NCBI GenBank assembly: GCA_023460515.1
Contig: JAEWPS010000018.1
Span: 62,001 to 126,000, forward strand
Source: Bacillota bacterium
GTDB lineage: Bacteria; Bacillota; Clostridia; TANB77; CAG-465
DNA: 64,000 nucleotides
Direction: 5' to 3'
This document shows positions 39,461-49,776 of the stretch, piece after piece (positions within the stretch are counted from its first letter, which is position 1; each line of letters starts with the position of its first letter). Position numbers and translations under genes: made by a program. The notes under the pieces were generated by a model, which did no database searches, was not told the origin of the DNA, and worked only from the letters and a program-made list of their open reading frames with translations.

Positions 39461-41569
39461 CTATTCAATTATATTTTTATCTATTATTACATTATCATTT
39501 TTATATCCAAATTTATCTTCAATTACTTTATACGTCCAAGCAGATGAACCTGTATACCAAGTCCAACCACCTCTACCTGCATGCTCTTCATTTGAATATA
39601 CATCTGCAGCCATTACAAAGGGTTCAACCATATATAGATCTGCTTTTTTCTTAGTATCTGAATGATATATTGGATTTATAAATTTTAATATTTCCATTGC
39701 TTTCTCATCTTCATTTATTTCAAAATATGCTTTAGCAAGCCAAGTAGAAGCATGTGTATATTGACCACCATTTTCTCTTGTACCAGGAACATATGCTTTT
39801 ATATATCCAGGATTATTTTTTGGCTTATCAAAAGGTGGATATAACAGTTTTACTATTTGATGTTTTCTATCCACTAAATATTTATCTGCACTATCTAACG
39901 CTATTTTTATTTCATCTTTCATATCTGAATATTCTTTTAAAGCAATAGCTGCCCAAGCTTGAGATATAAGGTCTATTTTACATTCCTTATTTATTGAAGA
40001 ACCCAATACTTCACCATTTTCGAAGAAAGCTCTAACAAAATGTTCACCTTCCCATGCATTAGCAACAATACTATTTTTTAATATATGTCTATACTTTTCA
40101 CATGTTTGAATCATTTCATTATCTTCTTTAATATTTGCAATGGCAATAAACTTAGCAAGTATGTCTACCATAAATAATGTAAGCCACACAGATTGACCCC
40201 TTATATTACTAAATCCATCATTCCAATCACCATCACCAATATCTAAAAGACCATTTTTTTCGTTTATTCTAGATAATCCATAAGTTATACTTTTTTTAGC
40301 ATGATTATATACTGTATCTTTTATTTCTGATGATTCAAATACTTCATATAATTCCCTTTGGTTTCCCATTTCTTTATTTTGTAAATATGTCGTTTCAACA
40401 TCTAAAATAGATATGTCAGAAGTTTTAGATACATACTCACATAGTACATAAGCAAGCCATAAATAATCATCACTGAAATATGTTTTTATCCCTGCATTAG
40501 TATGACTATGCCACCAATGAAGTACATCACCTTTTTCAAATTGTTTACTTGAATGAAGTATAATTTGACTTCTTGTTTTTTCTGGCCATGATGAAATTAA
40601 CGCCATCGTATCTTGAAGCTGATCTCTATAACCAATTGCTCCACCAGATTGATAAAAACCACTTTTCGAGAACAATCTACAGCATATAGTTTGATATAGA
40701 AGCCAACCATTTGCCATTATATTTAAATATTCATCTCCTGTATCTATATTCCTTTTTACTTTAGTTTTCCAATATGAAAATGTATTTTCAAATACTTTAT
40801 TTAAATTTTTTCTATTACTATACTTTTCTTTTACTTTTAAAATAAAATCTGAATCTTCTTTATCTTCTTCATAACTTCCTAATAATACACTTAAATCAAT
40901 TTTTTCGTTTGGATTAATTTTAACGTCAATAACAGTCATATAATTTATTGTATCATATTGTACATCTATACATTCATTATCCGAATGATTTAAAACAGTA
41001 ACATATGATACTATATTAGAAAAATCTTTACTATATGGATTTTTTAAAAGTAAAGAATCATAGTCTTGTTTTACAATTACATTTTCAGAATCAATTTCAC
41101 TACTTACACCTAAAACCGGAGATAAAGTATATCTAATAGAAACAAATTTTACAATATTAGATAAGTTTTGAAGTTCAATATATTGTACTTTTAAATTATC
41201 CTCAACGGGAACTACAATAGTCATATCTTTTCTTACATTATCGTCTATTTGATTTACTTTAACATATCCAAAACCATAGTGTAGATTATATCCAATATCA
41301 AATATACCATCAAATTTCTCACCTGGTACAGTATTAGTCCAATCGTTACACCAATTTGTTAATTTATATTCTCTACTATTTTTAAAGTAAGTGTATATTG
41401 TTCCATGATTTGAAATTATTGTTCCAAAATTTTCATTTGCTAGCACATTACACCATGGAAGAGGCGTTTTTACATTAAGTATATGATATTCATTCCCATC
41501 ACTTGTAAATCCACCATATGAATTAAAAGCAATTAGTCCAAAATCTTCAACGTTTTTTTTATTTTTCAT
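39461..41569 (-). CDS. GH94-family C-terminal part of a cyclic beta-glucan synthase, separate gene
   Basis: 702 residues: an N-terminal beta-sandwich (about 10-260) starting FNSYGGFTSDGNEYHI, then an (alpha/alpha)6 barrel (about 290-690) with the GH94 acid motif DGDWNDG (Asp near 447), QLQDTMAL and HHSHTNAG-like WWHSHTNAG. In NdvB/Cgs proteins this is the C-terminal phosphorylase-like domain that controls chain length. Here it is a separate gene: the upstream 1,850-residue protein ends with its own TAA, and six bases later this ATG begins, its ribosome site GAGGTG overlapping the upstream stop codon region. So the split is genuine and translationally coupled, not a frameshift. Confidence 0.88.
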   Translation of the reverse strand: MKNKKNVEDFGLIAFNSYGGFTSDGNEYHILNVKTPLPWCNVLANENFGTIISNHGTIYTYFKNSREYKLTNWCNDWTNTVPGEKFDGIFDIGYNLHYGFGYVKVNQIDDNVRKDMTIVVPVEDNLKVQYIELQNLSNIVKFVSIRYTLSPVLGVSSEIDSENVIVKQDYDSLLLKNPYSKDFSNIVSYVTVLNHSDNECIDVQYDTINYMTVIDVKINPNEKIDLSVLLGSYEEDKEDSDFILKVKEKYSNRKNLNKVFENTFSYWKTKVKRNIDTGDEYLNIMANGWLLYQTICCRLFSKSGFYQSGGAIGYRDQLQDTMALISSWPEKTRSQIILHSSKQFEKGDVLHWWHSHTNAGIKTYFSDDYLWLAYVLCEYVSKTSDISILDVETTYLQNKEMGNQRELYEVFESSEIKDTVYNHAKKSITYGLSRINEKNGLLDIGDGDWNDGFSNIRGQSVWLTLFMVDILAKFIAIANIKEDNEMIQTCEKYRHILKNSIVANAWEGEHFVRAFFENGEVLGSSINKECKIDLISQAWAAIALKEYSDMKDEIKIALDSADKYLVDRKHQIVKLLYPPFDKPKNNPGYIKAYVPGTRENGGQYTHASTWLAKAYFEINEDEKAMEILKFINPIYHSDTKKKADLYMVEPFVMAADVYSNEEHAGRGGWTWYTGSSAWTYKVIEDKFGYKNDNVIIDKNIIE

Positions 41570-41575
41570 ACTCTT

Positions 41576-44500
41576 TTACACCTCTACTATTAATTCATCG
41601 TCTTCATCTGTTTCTATAGGTTTTTGTTGTGAACTCAAGAAAGGATCAATACTTGATATTTCTTTTTTGCATATAAATCTAAATAACTCAATATCTTTTT
41701 TATCGATATTATCTATATTAAATAAATATATATTTCCTTTTGTATAATCCATGTAAGTAGCTTTATTTATTTGAGCTTTGATATATTCATATGTTTTATC
41801 ACTATATTTATCATTATTTACAAAAACTACTATATCTATGTCTATTTTTCTATTTTTAACATAATCCATAAAATCTATGACTTCGTCAATAATAATTGCG
41901 CTTTCAATATTGTCTATATTTACAATCATTATAGGTAAATCACCAGATATTGAATATTTCCATAGCATTGATTGATTTATACTAGCATTCCAATATTTAA
42001 CATCAGTTTCTTTTCTATCAAAAATTAATTCTCTTATTATTTTATTATATGAATACGCTTTTCCAGGTACTAATTTCAAATACCTAGATACAACTGTATT
42101 TAATTCAGCAGATAATTTAAATTGTTTTTCTAAACTATCTGGAGTCAAATTAATAACTGCATTTGACATTTTATATTTAGAATCAGTAGCACCTAAAATA
42201 TAATAGAAGTCTTGTCTTTCATGTTCTGTTAATATAATTTTAGCTCTAAATGAAAGTACTGGCCATAATGGATATTTAGAAACATTATTATCAAAAGCAT
42301 TAACTGCAGATGAACTTGAAAAATCTATTTTAGATTTTTCAGTTTCAACATCTTTCGTTAAATCTATTCCTATTAATTTAGAATATACGTACATTTCTTG
42401 ATCATCTTCTTTTTTAAGTCTTTTACTTGCAACTAATATATCTAAAGTTTCATCATAGTACGTTTCAATTTGTAAACTATTAAATGATGGATGTACAACA
42501 TTTGTCATATAATCTGTCATTGCTGGTTCAGTGTATGTATTAATTCTAACTTCTCTTTTTGTATTACTATTGTTATACACACTAACCTTTCTAACTTCTA
42601 TATTATGTTCAGGAGATAAGAAAACTGTTGTTGTTGATTCTAGGTCTCCACATTCAATATAATATTCAGCACTACTTAGTGTTGAAGAAAAGTTTGTTTT
42701 TTGTATATAACTGTTTGGATCATTTAAAATATCTGTATCTGAAGTTGAAAAAGTTTTACCTGTAAGTTCATCAGTTAAGAATATATAGTTTCCACTAGAA
42801 TATAAATCTTTATATTTTTGTCTATTTACTATTCTATCTCTATACTTTATATAACTTGCTCCACAACTTGTTAAAATTGTAGATAAACTTTTACCTTTAA
42901 GAATAGCAATTTGCATATCTGTATTTGGAATAATATCCTTTTTTGTGGAATATTTACTAGATAGATACATAGTGTATTTATCTAAATTCTTCTGTTTAAA
43001 TGCTTCATCAGATATTGTATTATCTTTTTTAAGATTAGCCTTTATTTTTTCTCTTTCCTTAAGTAAAATTTCACAAGCCTCAATATTAGGATTTTTATGA
43101 AAACGATTTTTAATTATTCCAGAATTTATATAATTATTAATTGATGTTAAAATCATACCTTGATGATGAGCCATATATGTTTTTACAACTTCATAGTCTT
43201 TATCATCTAAATGCGCTTTCGTAAAATCTATAGATTCGTAAAATCCAAATGAACCGTAAGCACCTATCTTTTTTAATTTTCCAATATTCTTGTATACTTC
43301 ATCAGGCGAATATTCAAGCATCAATAATGAAGCATATGGAGATACAACTAAATAATCTTTCAAACCTCTTTTAAGCCCAAGTCCTGGTATACCAAAAGCT
43401 TGATATTGATAGTTTAAATAATTATCTTTAACAGCAAACGCTGATTCAGATATTCCCCAAGGAATATTATTTGATTTTGCATGTTTCTTCTGACAATATT
43501 TTGCAAAAAATAATGATTGGTCAACTAATGTATGTTCATATGATTTGTTAAATAGGTATGGCATAAAATATTCAAAAGCTGTTCCACTCCATGATACTAA
43601 ACCTTTATATCCATCAACATTTATTAAGTTTCTAGATAAAGCAAACCAATGCTTAGAAGTTATTTGTCTTGAAGCTATTGCAAGTAAACTAGATATTCTA
43701 TTTTCCGACATAAGCATATCATAATAACTGTCTACAATTTTCCCTTCATCTTGTGCATATCCAATTGTAAATAGATTCCTTGACATATCATATAATTTAG
43801 TAAAATCTGTATTTTCAATTATTTCATTACAATTATTTATAAGATTATCTAATATTTCATGCTTTTCTTTAGTTATATTATTAGATTTTTTTAATTCAAT
43901 TAAAAACTCTTTTAAAATGTATATACATGCTAAAAAGTTTCCACTATCTACAGTAGATACAAATCTTGGTCTAAGTGGTTCAAGTGTTTTTATATTATAC
44001 CAATTTAGCAAATGACCATTCCATTTTTCTAATTTGTTTATTGTACCCATTATGTTAGATATTTTTTCTACACAATCAGATAATTTTATAAATTTAAGAT
44101 CATAAGCATTAATTATAGCTAAAATACCAAATCCAATATTTGTAGAAGATGTTCTGTTCACAAGTTTATATCTTCTATTTTCTTGATAATTGTCTGTTGG
44201 CAAATAATTATTAACTGGTGACATCATTAAATCAAAGAAATACCATGTTCTTTTTGCAATATCTAATATTTCATTATCTTGCATTTTATTTAGTCTTTGT
44301 TTCCTTCCAAATAAATGGCTTTTTCCTAATAAATATGCTAGTAAAGGAGAAATTATAAAGAAAATTGCAATATATAATTTAAATTGAGCTATAAATAATA
44401 TATTATTTGAAACCATAACATTATATAATATTATTGCAGCTACTATTAAATTAGGTATCATATTGTAATAGTAATATGCTAATTTACTTTTAGCTGATTT

Positions 44501-47128
44501 TTCCAACATCTCTGCTGTTGTCCATTCAAGTAGATGTTTCTTTGAAATAAACATTCTAAATAATGATGTAGTAAATGCATGTATAGATGTATATGCTCTA
44601 TATGGAAGTGTTAAAAAGTCAAATGTCATAGTAAGTATTGTCGCACTTACACCATGAATTATTGGTATATAAAGCTGTTCTTTCGTATGTTTTGTTCTTC
44701 CATATATAAATGTATCTATTAAAGATAATATATATCCAAAATTCATTACACAAAATGTTACTAATACTGATCTAACAAATACTTCTTGTGATAAAAATAA
44801 AGATATTATAATCATTAATATTGCAAACACATCATTCATTGGTCTTCTTATATTGTCAAGTATCTTCCATTTTGATAGAAAATTAAGCGGAGATTTAGGA
44901 CTAAATAGCCATTTAACTATTTGTATATCTCCTCTATACCATCTATGGTTTCTTTTCATGTATGCAACATAGTTGTTAGGAAATCCATCTTGAACTTGTA
45001 TATCTGACGCAAGTCCAGCTCTCATATATGATCCTTCTAATAAATCATGACTTAAAACTAAATTATCTGGTATCTCATTAGATAACAATTTTTCAAATAG
45101 TTCAATATCATATATTCCTTTTCCACAAAATATTGCTTCATTAAATAAATCTTGGTATGTATTAGATACAGCTGTTGTGTATATATCTAATCCTCCAAAA
45201 CCACCAAATATCTTCGAAAATATGCTTTTATTTGCAGCTTCAATATCTAAACCAACTGCTGGTTGTATTAATCCATGACCGCTTTTAACTACTTTTCCGT
45301 TTTTAGAAAGTTTTGGAGTATTAAGTGGATGTGCAATAATAGCAACTAAATCTTTTGCTGTATTTAAAGAAAGTTCTGTATCTTCATCAATTGTTATTCC
45401 GTATTTAGTTTTTACAACATCATCATAAGCTAAATACATAGTTTCATTTATTCTTTCTTTTGACATAGTTCCAAGAACTAATTCATTAAAATGTTTAAGT
45501 CCCCCTCTTTTTCTTTCCCAACCCATATATGAATCTTCAGATTTAGAGAATATACGTTTTCTATATATAAAATTAAATAAAGGATGCTCAGATATGTATT
45601 TTTTATTTAAAATATCTAATTTTTCTTTTGCATATTTGAAAAATTTTTCATCTTGTTCAATTACTTGCTTATCTGCAGGTATACAGTCACCAAGTAACAT
45701 ATAGTACATATTTTCTGATCTATTAGCAAGATATGTTACTTCCATTTTTCTTATCATAGTATCAATTTTAGTATATGAAGATATTACAGTAGGCATTACT
45801 ATATATGTGGAATATTCTTTATCAATTGTTTTAGCAAAATCAAATCTAGGTAATATCTTAGGTGGCAATACTTTTCTAATAATATAACTCATTAATTTTT
45901 CTACTATTTCTACGGCAAATATATATGTAAATATATAATATAACCATTGATATAAAGGATTATCTATATTAAACAAATCCTTTGAAATTATAGTAATTAA
46001 TAATGCAAAAATCAAAATTGAAAACACATAAATATACGATTTCATTGGCTTAACTATGTTATTACGTATATTGTCAATTGTATATGATTTTCCAAGTTCT
46101 TTTTTCAAAAGATATTTTTCATCTCCAGATAAAAAGAAACCTACATGTTTCTTATATTTAATTGAACAATCTACGGCTTTTTTTGCTACATATGTTTCAG
46201 ATAAATTATATTGTTTAGATAATTTAATTACTCTATTTCTATATCTAGCTTTTGTCTTGTAATCACATTTTATAAATTCATTAGTATAATCTTGTTTTAA
46301 AGTATCATCTATTTTATTTACACTTTCGAATATTTCCCTAAAATTTAAACCTTGTAATTGTTTAAGTCCAAGTATAGCCTTACCCATAAAGTCAGTTGTT
46401 TTAGCCATTTCCATATGCTCTTTTACAATAGCTTCTTCAACGGTAAAACCTATTTTTTCAGCTTCATCATTTAAAATTTTGAAAAACTTTTCTCCGCCTT
46501 CTCCATATCCTTTTAGTCTAGAAGCTAAATATTCAACAAATGAAGTATTAGTATCTTTTAATTTCTCTGCATTTGAAATATCTTCTTTAAACATTTTTAA
46601 ATCACGATATATAATACTTTTCATTTTTTTAGTATCATAATCTTTTAAATCTGTAGATAATATTTTTTCAACTTCTATTTTCTGTATTTGTGAATTTGCA
46701 ATATTTAAACATATTCCAGATATAAATTTAATAATAGAAATACGCAGCATCAAAGGAAACAGATTTAATTCTTCTGAAGTTAAATATGCAACTTTTTGAT
46801 GATGTCTTAAAGTATCTGAAATAAAATTTTGATCTGTGTATCCCTTATTTTTTTCTATAAGTTCATGAGCGATATAATATATACTTGTATGTTTAGAACC
46901 ATCTCTTGTTTTAATTGTTGGTAATTTTTTTCTTATTACACTATTTTTATGTTCTAATATATCTGAATACTCTTGATTTATTATGTACATATTATCTAGT
47001 AACCATTGTCCTGCTGGATGAATTAAAAGTCCCATTTCATATGTCTTTTCTAGTATTTTATATGTATCTGTAATAGTAGAATAATTATTTTCTACTTCTT
47101 TAAATATTTGGTATAACCTATTTTTCAA
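41576..47128 (-). CDS. cyclic beta-1,2-glucan synthase-like protein (GT84 plus glycoamylase-like domain)
   Basis: 1,850 residues. Order: helical N-terminal region (about 1-350), two membrane helices (about 363-412), GT84 transferase with DEDT (about 581), LSHDLLEGSYMRAGL (about 696) and RNHRWYRGDIQ (about 733), a cluster of membrane helices (about 760-960), a glycoamylase-like domain (VDSGNF, SWSGTAFEYFMPY, PWGISESAF, HHQGM) and a final GH94-type beta-sandwich (about 1440-1790). Known family role: polymerising UDP-glucose into beta-1,2-glucan. The GH94 barrel is encoded by the next gene. Start is TTG at 47128 after GAGAGGATGG; the ATG inside that site is in a frame that closes within seven codons. 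Confidence 0.88.
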   Translation of the reverse strand: MKNRLYQIFKEVENNYSTITDTYKILEKTYEMGLLIHPAGQWLLDNMYIINQEYSDILEHKNSVIRKKLPTIKTRDGSKHTSIYYIAHELIEKNKGYTDQNFISDTLRHHQKVAYLTSEELNLFPLMLRISIIKFISGICLNIANSQIQKIEVEKILSTDLKDYDTKKMKSIIYRDLKMFKEDISNAEKLKDTNTSFVEYLASRLKGYGEGGEKFFKILNDEAEKIGFTVEEAIVKEHMEMAKTTDFMGKAILGLKQLQGLNFREIFESVNKIDDTLKQDYTNEFIKCDYKTKARYRNRVIKLSKQYNLSETYVAKKAVDCSIKYKKHVGFFLSGDEKYLLKKELGKSYTIDNIRNNIVKPMKSYIYVFSILIFALLITIISKDLFNIDNPLYQWLYYIFTYIFAVEIVEKLMSYIIRKVLPPKILPRFDFAKTIDKEYSTYIVMPTVISSYTKIDTMIRKMEVTYLANRSENMYYMLLGDCIPADKQVIEQDEKFFKYAKEKLDILNKKYISEHPLFNFIYRKRIFSKSEDSYMGWERKRGGLKHFNELVLGTMSKERINETMYLAYDDVVKTKYGITIDEDTELSLNTAKDLVAIIAHPLNTPKLSKNGKVVKSGHGLIQPAVGLDIEAANKSIFSKIFGGFGGLDIYTTAVSNTYQDLFNEAIFCGKGIYDIELFEKLLSNEIPDNLVLSHDLLEGSYMRAGLASDIQVQDGFPNNYVAYMKRNHRWYRGDIQIVKWLFSPKSPLNFLSKWKILDNIRRPMNDVFAILMIIISLFLSQEVFVRSVLVTFCVMNFGYILSLIDTFIYGRTKHTKEQLYIPIIHGVSATILTMTFDFLTLPYRAYTSIHAFTTSLFRMFISKKHLLEWTTAEMLEKSAKSKLAYYYYNMIPNLIVAAIILYNVMVSNNILFIAQFKLYIAIFFIISPLLAYLLGKSHLFGRKQRLNKMQDNEILDIAKRTWYFFDLMMSPVNNYLPTDNYQENRRYKLVNRTSSTNIGFGILAIINAYDLKFIKLSDCVEKISNIMGTINKLEKWNGHLLNWYNIKTLEPLRPRFVSTVDSGNFLACIYILKEFLIELKKSNNITKEKHEILDNLINNCNEIIENTDFTKLYDMSRNLFTIGYAQDEGKIVDSYYDMLMSENRISSLLAIASRQITSKHWFALSRNLINVDGYKGLVSWSGTAFEYFMPYLFNKSYEHTLVDQSLFFAKYCQKKHAKSNNIPWGISESAFAVKDNYLNYQYQAFGIPGLGLKRGLKDYLVVSPYASLLMLEYSPDEVYKNIGKLKKIGAYGSFGFYESIDFTKAHLDDKDYEVVKTYMAHHQGMILTSINNYINSGIIKNRFHKNPNIEACEILLKEREKIKANLKKDNTISDEAFKQKNLDKYTMYLSSKYSTKKDIIPNTDMQIAILKGKSLSTILTSCGASYIKYRDRIVNRQKYKDLYSSGNYIFLTDELTGKTFSTSDTDILNDPNSYIQKTNFSSTLSSAEYYIECGDLESTTTVFLSPEHNIEVRKVSVYNNSNTKREVRINTYTEPAMTDYMTNVVHPSFNSLQIETYYDETLDILVASKRLKKEDDQEMYVYSKLIGIDLTKDVETEKSKIDFSSSSAVNAFDNNVSKYPLWPVLSFRAKIILTEHERQDFYYILGATDSKYKMSNAVINLTPDSLEKQFKLSAELNTVVSRYLKLVPGKAYSYNKIIRELIFDRKETDVKYWNASINQSMLWKYSISGDLPIMIVNIDNIESAIIIDEVIDFMDYVKNRKIDIDIVVFVNNDKYSDKTYEYIKAQINKATYMDYTKGNIYLFNIDNIDKKDIELFRFICKKEISSIDPFLSSQQKPIETDEDDELIVEV

Positions 47129-47292
47129 AATTTTCCATCCTCTCGTTTTTTATATTTTAATGCATAATTTTATAATACAAAATTTGCTTATATTGATCTC
47201 CTAAATTATACACCATATAAAAAAAAAATGCAACACATTATTAAAATATGTTGCAAGATTTTACATTAAAGGAAAATACTTTTAATCATTTA

Positions 47293-47709
47293 CTAATTGT
47301 TAAAAAAATCTCTCCAATCTATAACTAAATATACAATTCCCTTGTCTATTTCATCGAGATTTAAATATGCCTTGTATTTATTTCCTTTAATTGCTTTATA
47401 GCATTCTATTATTCTATCTCTATACCATCTAGCCATTGGTGAAATAATAAAACCTAGTTCATCAGATGTTATACACATCTTCCTAAGAAGCCAGCCTACA
47501 CGTGCATCAATCATTTCAACATTATATAGTAATGTTGTCAGTTTTATATCTTCCGGATTAACAAGATAAAGTTTATCACTGTTGATTTTAACTTCTGTAT
47601 CACCGCCTAAAATAGAATTCCGTATGGCACTACTTAGGTTACGTATTTCAAATTGTATAGACATTTTCCAGCAGCAATCATAAAACTTTACATTTGAACT
47701 AGTAAGCAT
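47293..47709 (-). CDS. hypothetical protein upstream of the glucan synthase
   Basis: 138 residues starting at ATG 47709 (an in-frame ATG at 47727 contains the AAGGGG ribosome site). No signal, no membrane helix, no family I recognise. The middle (LLRKMCITSDELGFIISPMARW) and the WRDFF end look like a folded helical protein. Codon 30 (47622-47620) is in-frame CGG in AI-CGG-NSILGG, and the frame stays open after it; a +1 shift there would stop after four codons. Possibly linked to the glucan genes, to which it is adjacent and co-directional. Confidence 0.7.
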   Translation of the reverse strand: MLTSSNVKFYDCCWKMSIQFEIRNLSSAIRNSILGGDTEVKINSDKLYLVNPEDIKLTTLLYNVEMIDARVGWLLRKMCITSDELGFIISPMARWYRDRIIECYKAIKGNKYKAYLNLDEIDKGIVYLVIDWRDFFNN

Positions 47710-47857
47710 AGTAATTTCCCCTTTCATAAAATAATAGTCATATTTTAATATTAAATTTTAATTTGTAACCTATTATATCATAGAATATGCTTTTTTACAA
47801 TAAAAAGAATCAATTACATAAAAATTTAATACTAATTATGAATAATAATTTTTTTTA

Positions 47858-48691
47858 TTATTTACCTATTTTAGAAATTAATTCTTCTACTATTTTTTTA
47901 TCTCCAGCAATTACATCATAATCATTTTTTTCAAAATTATATAACATATTATTATATGGTTTATAATTAAAATCGCATAAAATCTGATTTGTTTCATTAC
48001 AAAATAAATATAACAAACCTAGTTCATGGGATTTTTTATTTGAAGATATGTAAGCATCAAATAATTTAGAACCTATATAACAGTATGCAGCTGCGCTACA
48101 TCCAAAATCTTTAATCCAATATTTTTCAAATATGTATATAAGTTTAGAAACATCTGTTGAAACAATATCTGTAAGTATTACGGGCTTACTAACATCATTA
48201 TATATTTTTTGTGGTACATCTAAAAAAACTGGTTTTTTATTTAAATCATATATCTCTATTTTACCCAATCCTTTTTCACAGTACCATATTTTACCACTTG
48301 CATGTTCGATACACCCTGCAAAAACAATATTTGAAAATGTATAATTATAACCTTTTTCATAACTATTATTTTCAAAAATAACTATTAAGGAACAATAAGG
48401 AAGCATATGATTACCCCTATAATAATTATCTGTTCCATCTATATCGTCTATAACAACATAAAACTCTTCTACACCGTTTGTAAAATTTCTTTGTTTATGA
48501 TGTTCTTCTGTTTCAACCAATATATTTATATCTTTTATAGATAAAAAAGAATGAGCAATAAATTTTCCAATTTCAACATCCCCATTTGTAACAATATCTT
48601 TATCGCTATTTAATACTTTTGCCTTAATATTTTTTATTCTTATATTACTTTCTATTAATACATCAATAATTTTTTCTTTAAAATTGTACAT
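47858..48691 (-). CDS. inositol monophosphatase-family protein
   Basis: 277 residues. The metal-binding core is recognisable: ETEEH (Glu near 60), DDIDGTDNYYRG (motif DPIDGT in the family) and a C-terminal DFGCSAAAYCYIG (usual GS-x-[GA] region). The family hydrolyses inositol phosphates, fructose bisphosphate or PAP in a Mg-dependent reaction. The usual Pro of DPIDGT is Asp here, and the C-terminal WD motif is weak, so substrate and even activity are uncertain. ATG follows TGAGGTGTTTTAT. Divergent from the lipid kinase. Confidence 0.75.
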   Translation of the reverse strand: MYNFKEKIIDVLIESNIRIKNIKAKVLNSDKDIVTNGDVEIGKFIAHSFLSIKDINILVETEEHHKQRNFTNGVEEFYVVIDDIDGTDNYYRGNHMLPYCSLIVIFENNSYEKGYNYTFSNIVFAGCIEHASGKIWYCEKGLGKIEIYDLNKKPVFLDVPQKIYNDVSKPVILTDIVSTDVSKLIYIFEKYWIKDFGCSAAAYCYIGSKLFDAYISSNKKSHELGLLYLFCNETNQILCDFNYKPYNNMLYNFEKNDYDVIAGDKKIVEELISKIGK

Positions 48692-48809
48692 TAATAAAAC
48701 ACCTCACATAAATTATAACATATATATTGTTTTTTTCAATATAACCAGAATATATGTTGTATTTTTACTTTTTTAGTGTTAAACTATATAGTATTAAGGG
48801 GGTATTATA

Positions 48810-49694
48810 TTGGAACACATAATATTAGTAAATCCTATTGCTGGAAGAAAAAAAGGTGAAAAGTATGGAATCAGAATACAAAAGTTATTAGAAAAGAATA
48901 ACATTACTTCTTCTATTCATGTATCAAAATACCCTGAACATTTGACTAAACTTGCAAAAGAATTTTCTTCTAGAAACAAATGTAGATTTTATAGTGTTGG
49001 CGGTGATGGCACACTAAATGAAATTATGCAAGGTATTATAGGAACAGATTCTGAAATAGTAGTTACAGCATGTGGAACTGGAAATGATTTCGTAAGAACA
49101 GTTTCTAAATATAAAAGTATGAGAAAAATTATAACAAATTCAATAAGTTTAGATTCTACACCAATAGATATTATGAAATTAAATAATAATAAATATTGTA
49201 TAAATATATTAAGTGCAGGTTTTGATGCTATGGTTGGAAAAAATATAGATAAATTCAGATGGTTACCAATGATATCTGGAACATTAAAATACAATCTATC
49301 TATAATTTATACATTATTTCAAAATAAAAACTTTAGATTTAAATTACGTTTAAATGATAGAATTATAAAAAAAGATTTTACTTTAGTTGCAATATCTAAT
49401 GGAAAATTTTATGGTGGAGGTGTATGTCCTTCTCCAAATGCAATTGTAGATGACGGTCTATTAGATATATGTGAAATAGATAGTACCTCATTACTTACAA
49501 AAATTATATTACTTCCTAAGTACAAATCATGCAAACATATTGGACTTAAACAGGTTAAAATGGAGAAAACAGATAAAATAAGTATAGTATCTAACAAGCA
49601 ATTTCCTGTTAATATTGACGGAGAAGTATTTTATACCAAAAAACTAAAATGTGAAGTATTACCTAAATGTATAAGAATAGTAAATAGCAACTAG
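48810..49694 (+). CDS. diacylglycerol kinase-family lipid kinase
   Basis: 294 residues. N-terminal NPIAGRKKG, nucleotide-binding GGDGTLNE and GTGNDFVRT, and C-terminal GGGVCPSPNAIVDDGLLD, the signature of the DagK/YegS/BmrU group. Such enzymes phosphorylate diacylglycerol or related lipids at the membrane. Start is TTG at 48810, eight bases after AAGGGGG; no in-frame ATG is better placed. Convergent with the KAP gene. Confidence 0.92.
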   Translation: MEHIILVNPIAGRKKGEKYGIRIQKLLEKNNITSSIHVSKYPEHLTKLAKEFSSRNKCRFYSVGGDGTLNEIMQGIIGTDSEIVVTACGTGNDFVRTVSKYKSMRKIITNSISLDSTPIDIMKLNNNKYCINILSAGFDAMVGKNIDKFRWLPMISGTLKYNLSIIYTLFQNKNFRFKLRLNDRIIKKDFTLVAISNGKFYGGGVCPSPNAIVDDGLLDICEIDSTSLLTKIILLPKYKSCKHIGLKQVKMEKTDKISIVSNKQFPVNIDGEVFYTKKLKCEVLPKCIRIVNSN

Positions 49695-49727
49695 TTAATT
49701 TTTAATCATTAGTAATTAACATATAAA

Positions 49728-49760
49728 AAGCACTGTATAAGATAAATTTATACAGTGCTT
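49728..49760. terminator. bidirectional terminator
   Basis: Perfect 13-base stem AAGCACTGTATAA (49728-49740) with 49748-49760, between the convergent lipid kinase and KAP genes. Confidence 0.9.
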
Positions 49761-49776
49761 CTTATTTTATTTATAT

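Noticed and set aside
41570..41575. Frameshift between the two glucan synthase genes
   Set aside because: The upstream frame ends in a normal stop, the downstream gene has its own ribosome site and ATG, and there is no CGG there.
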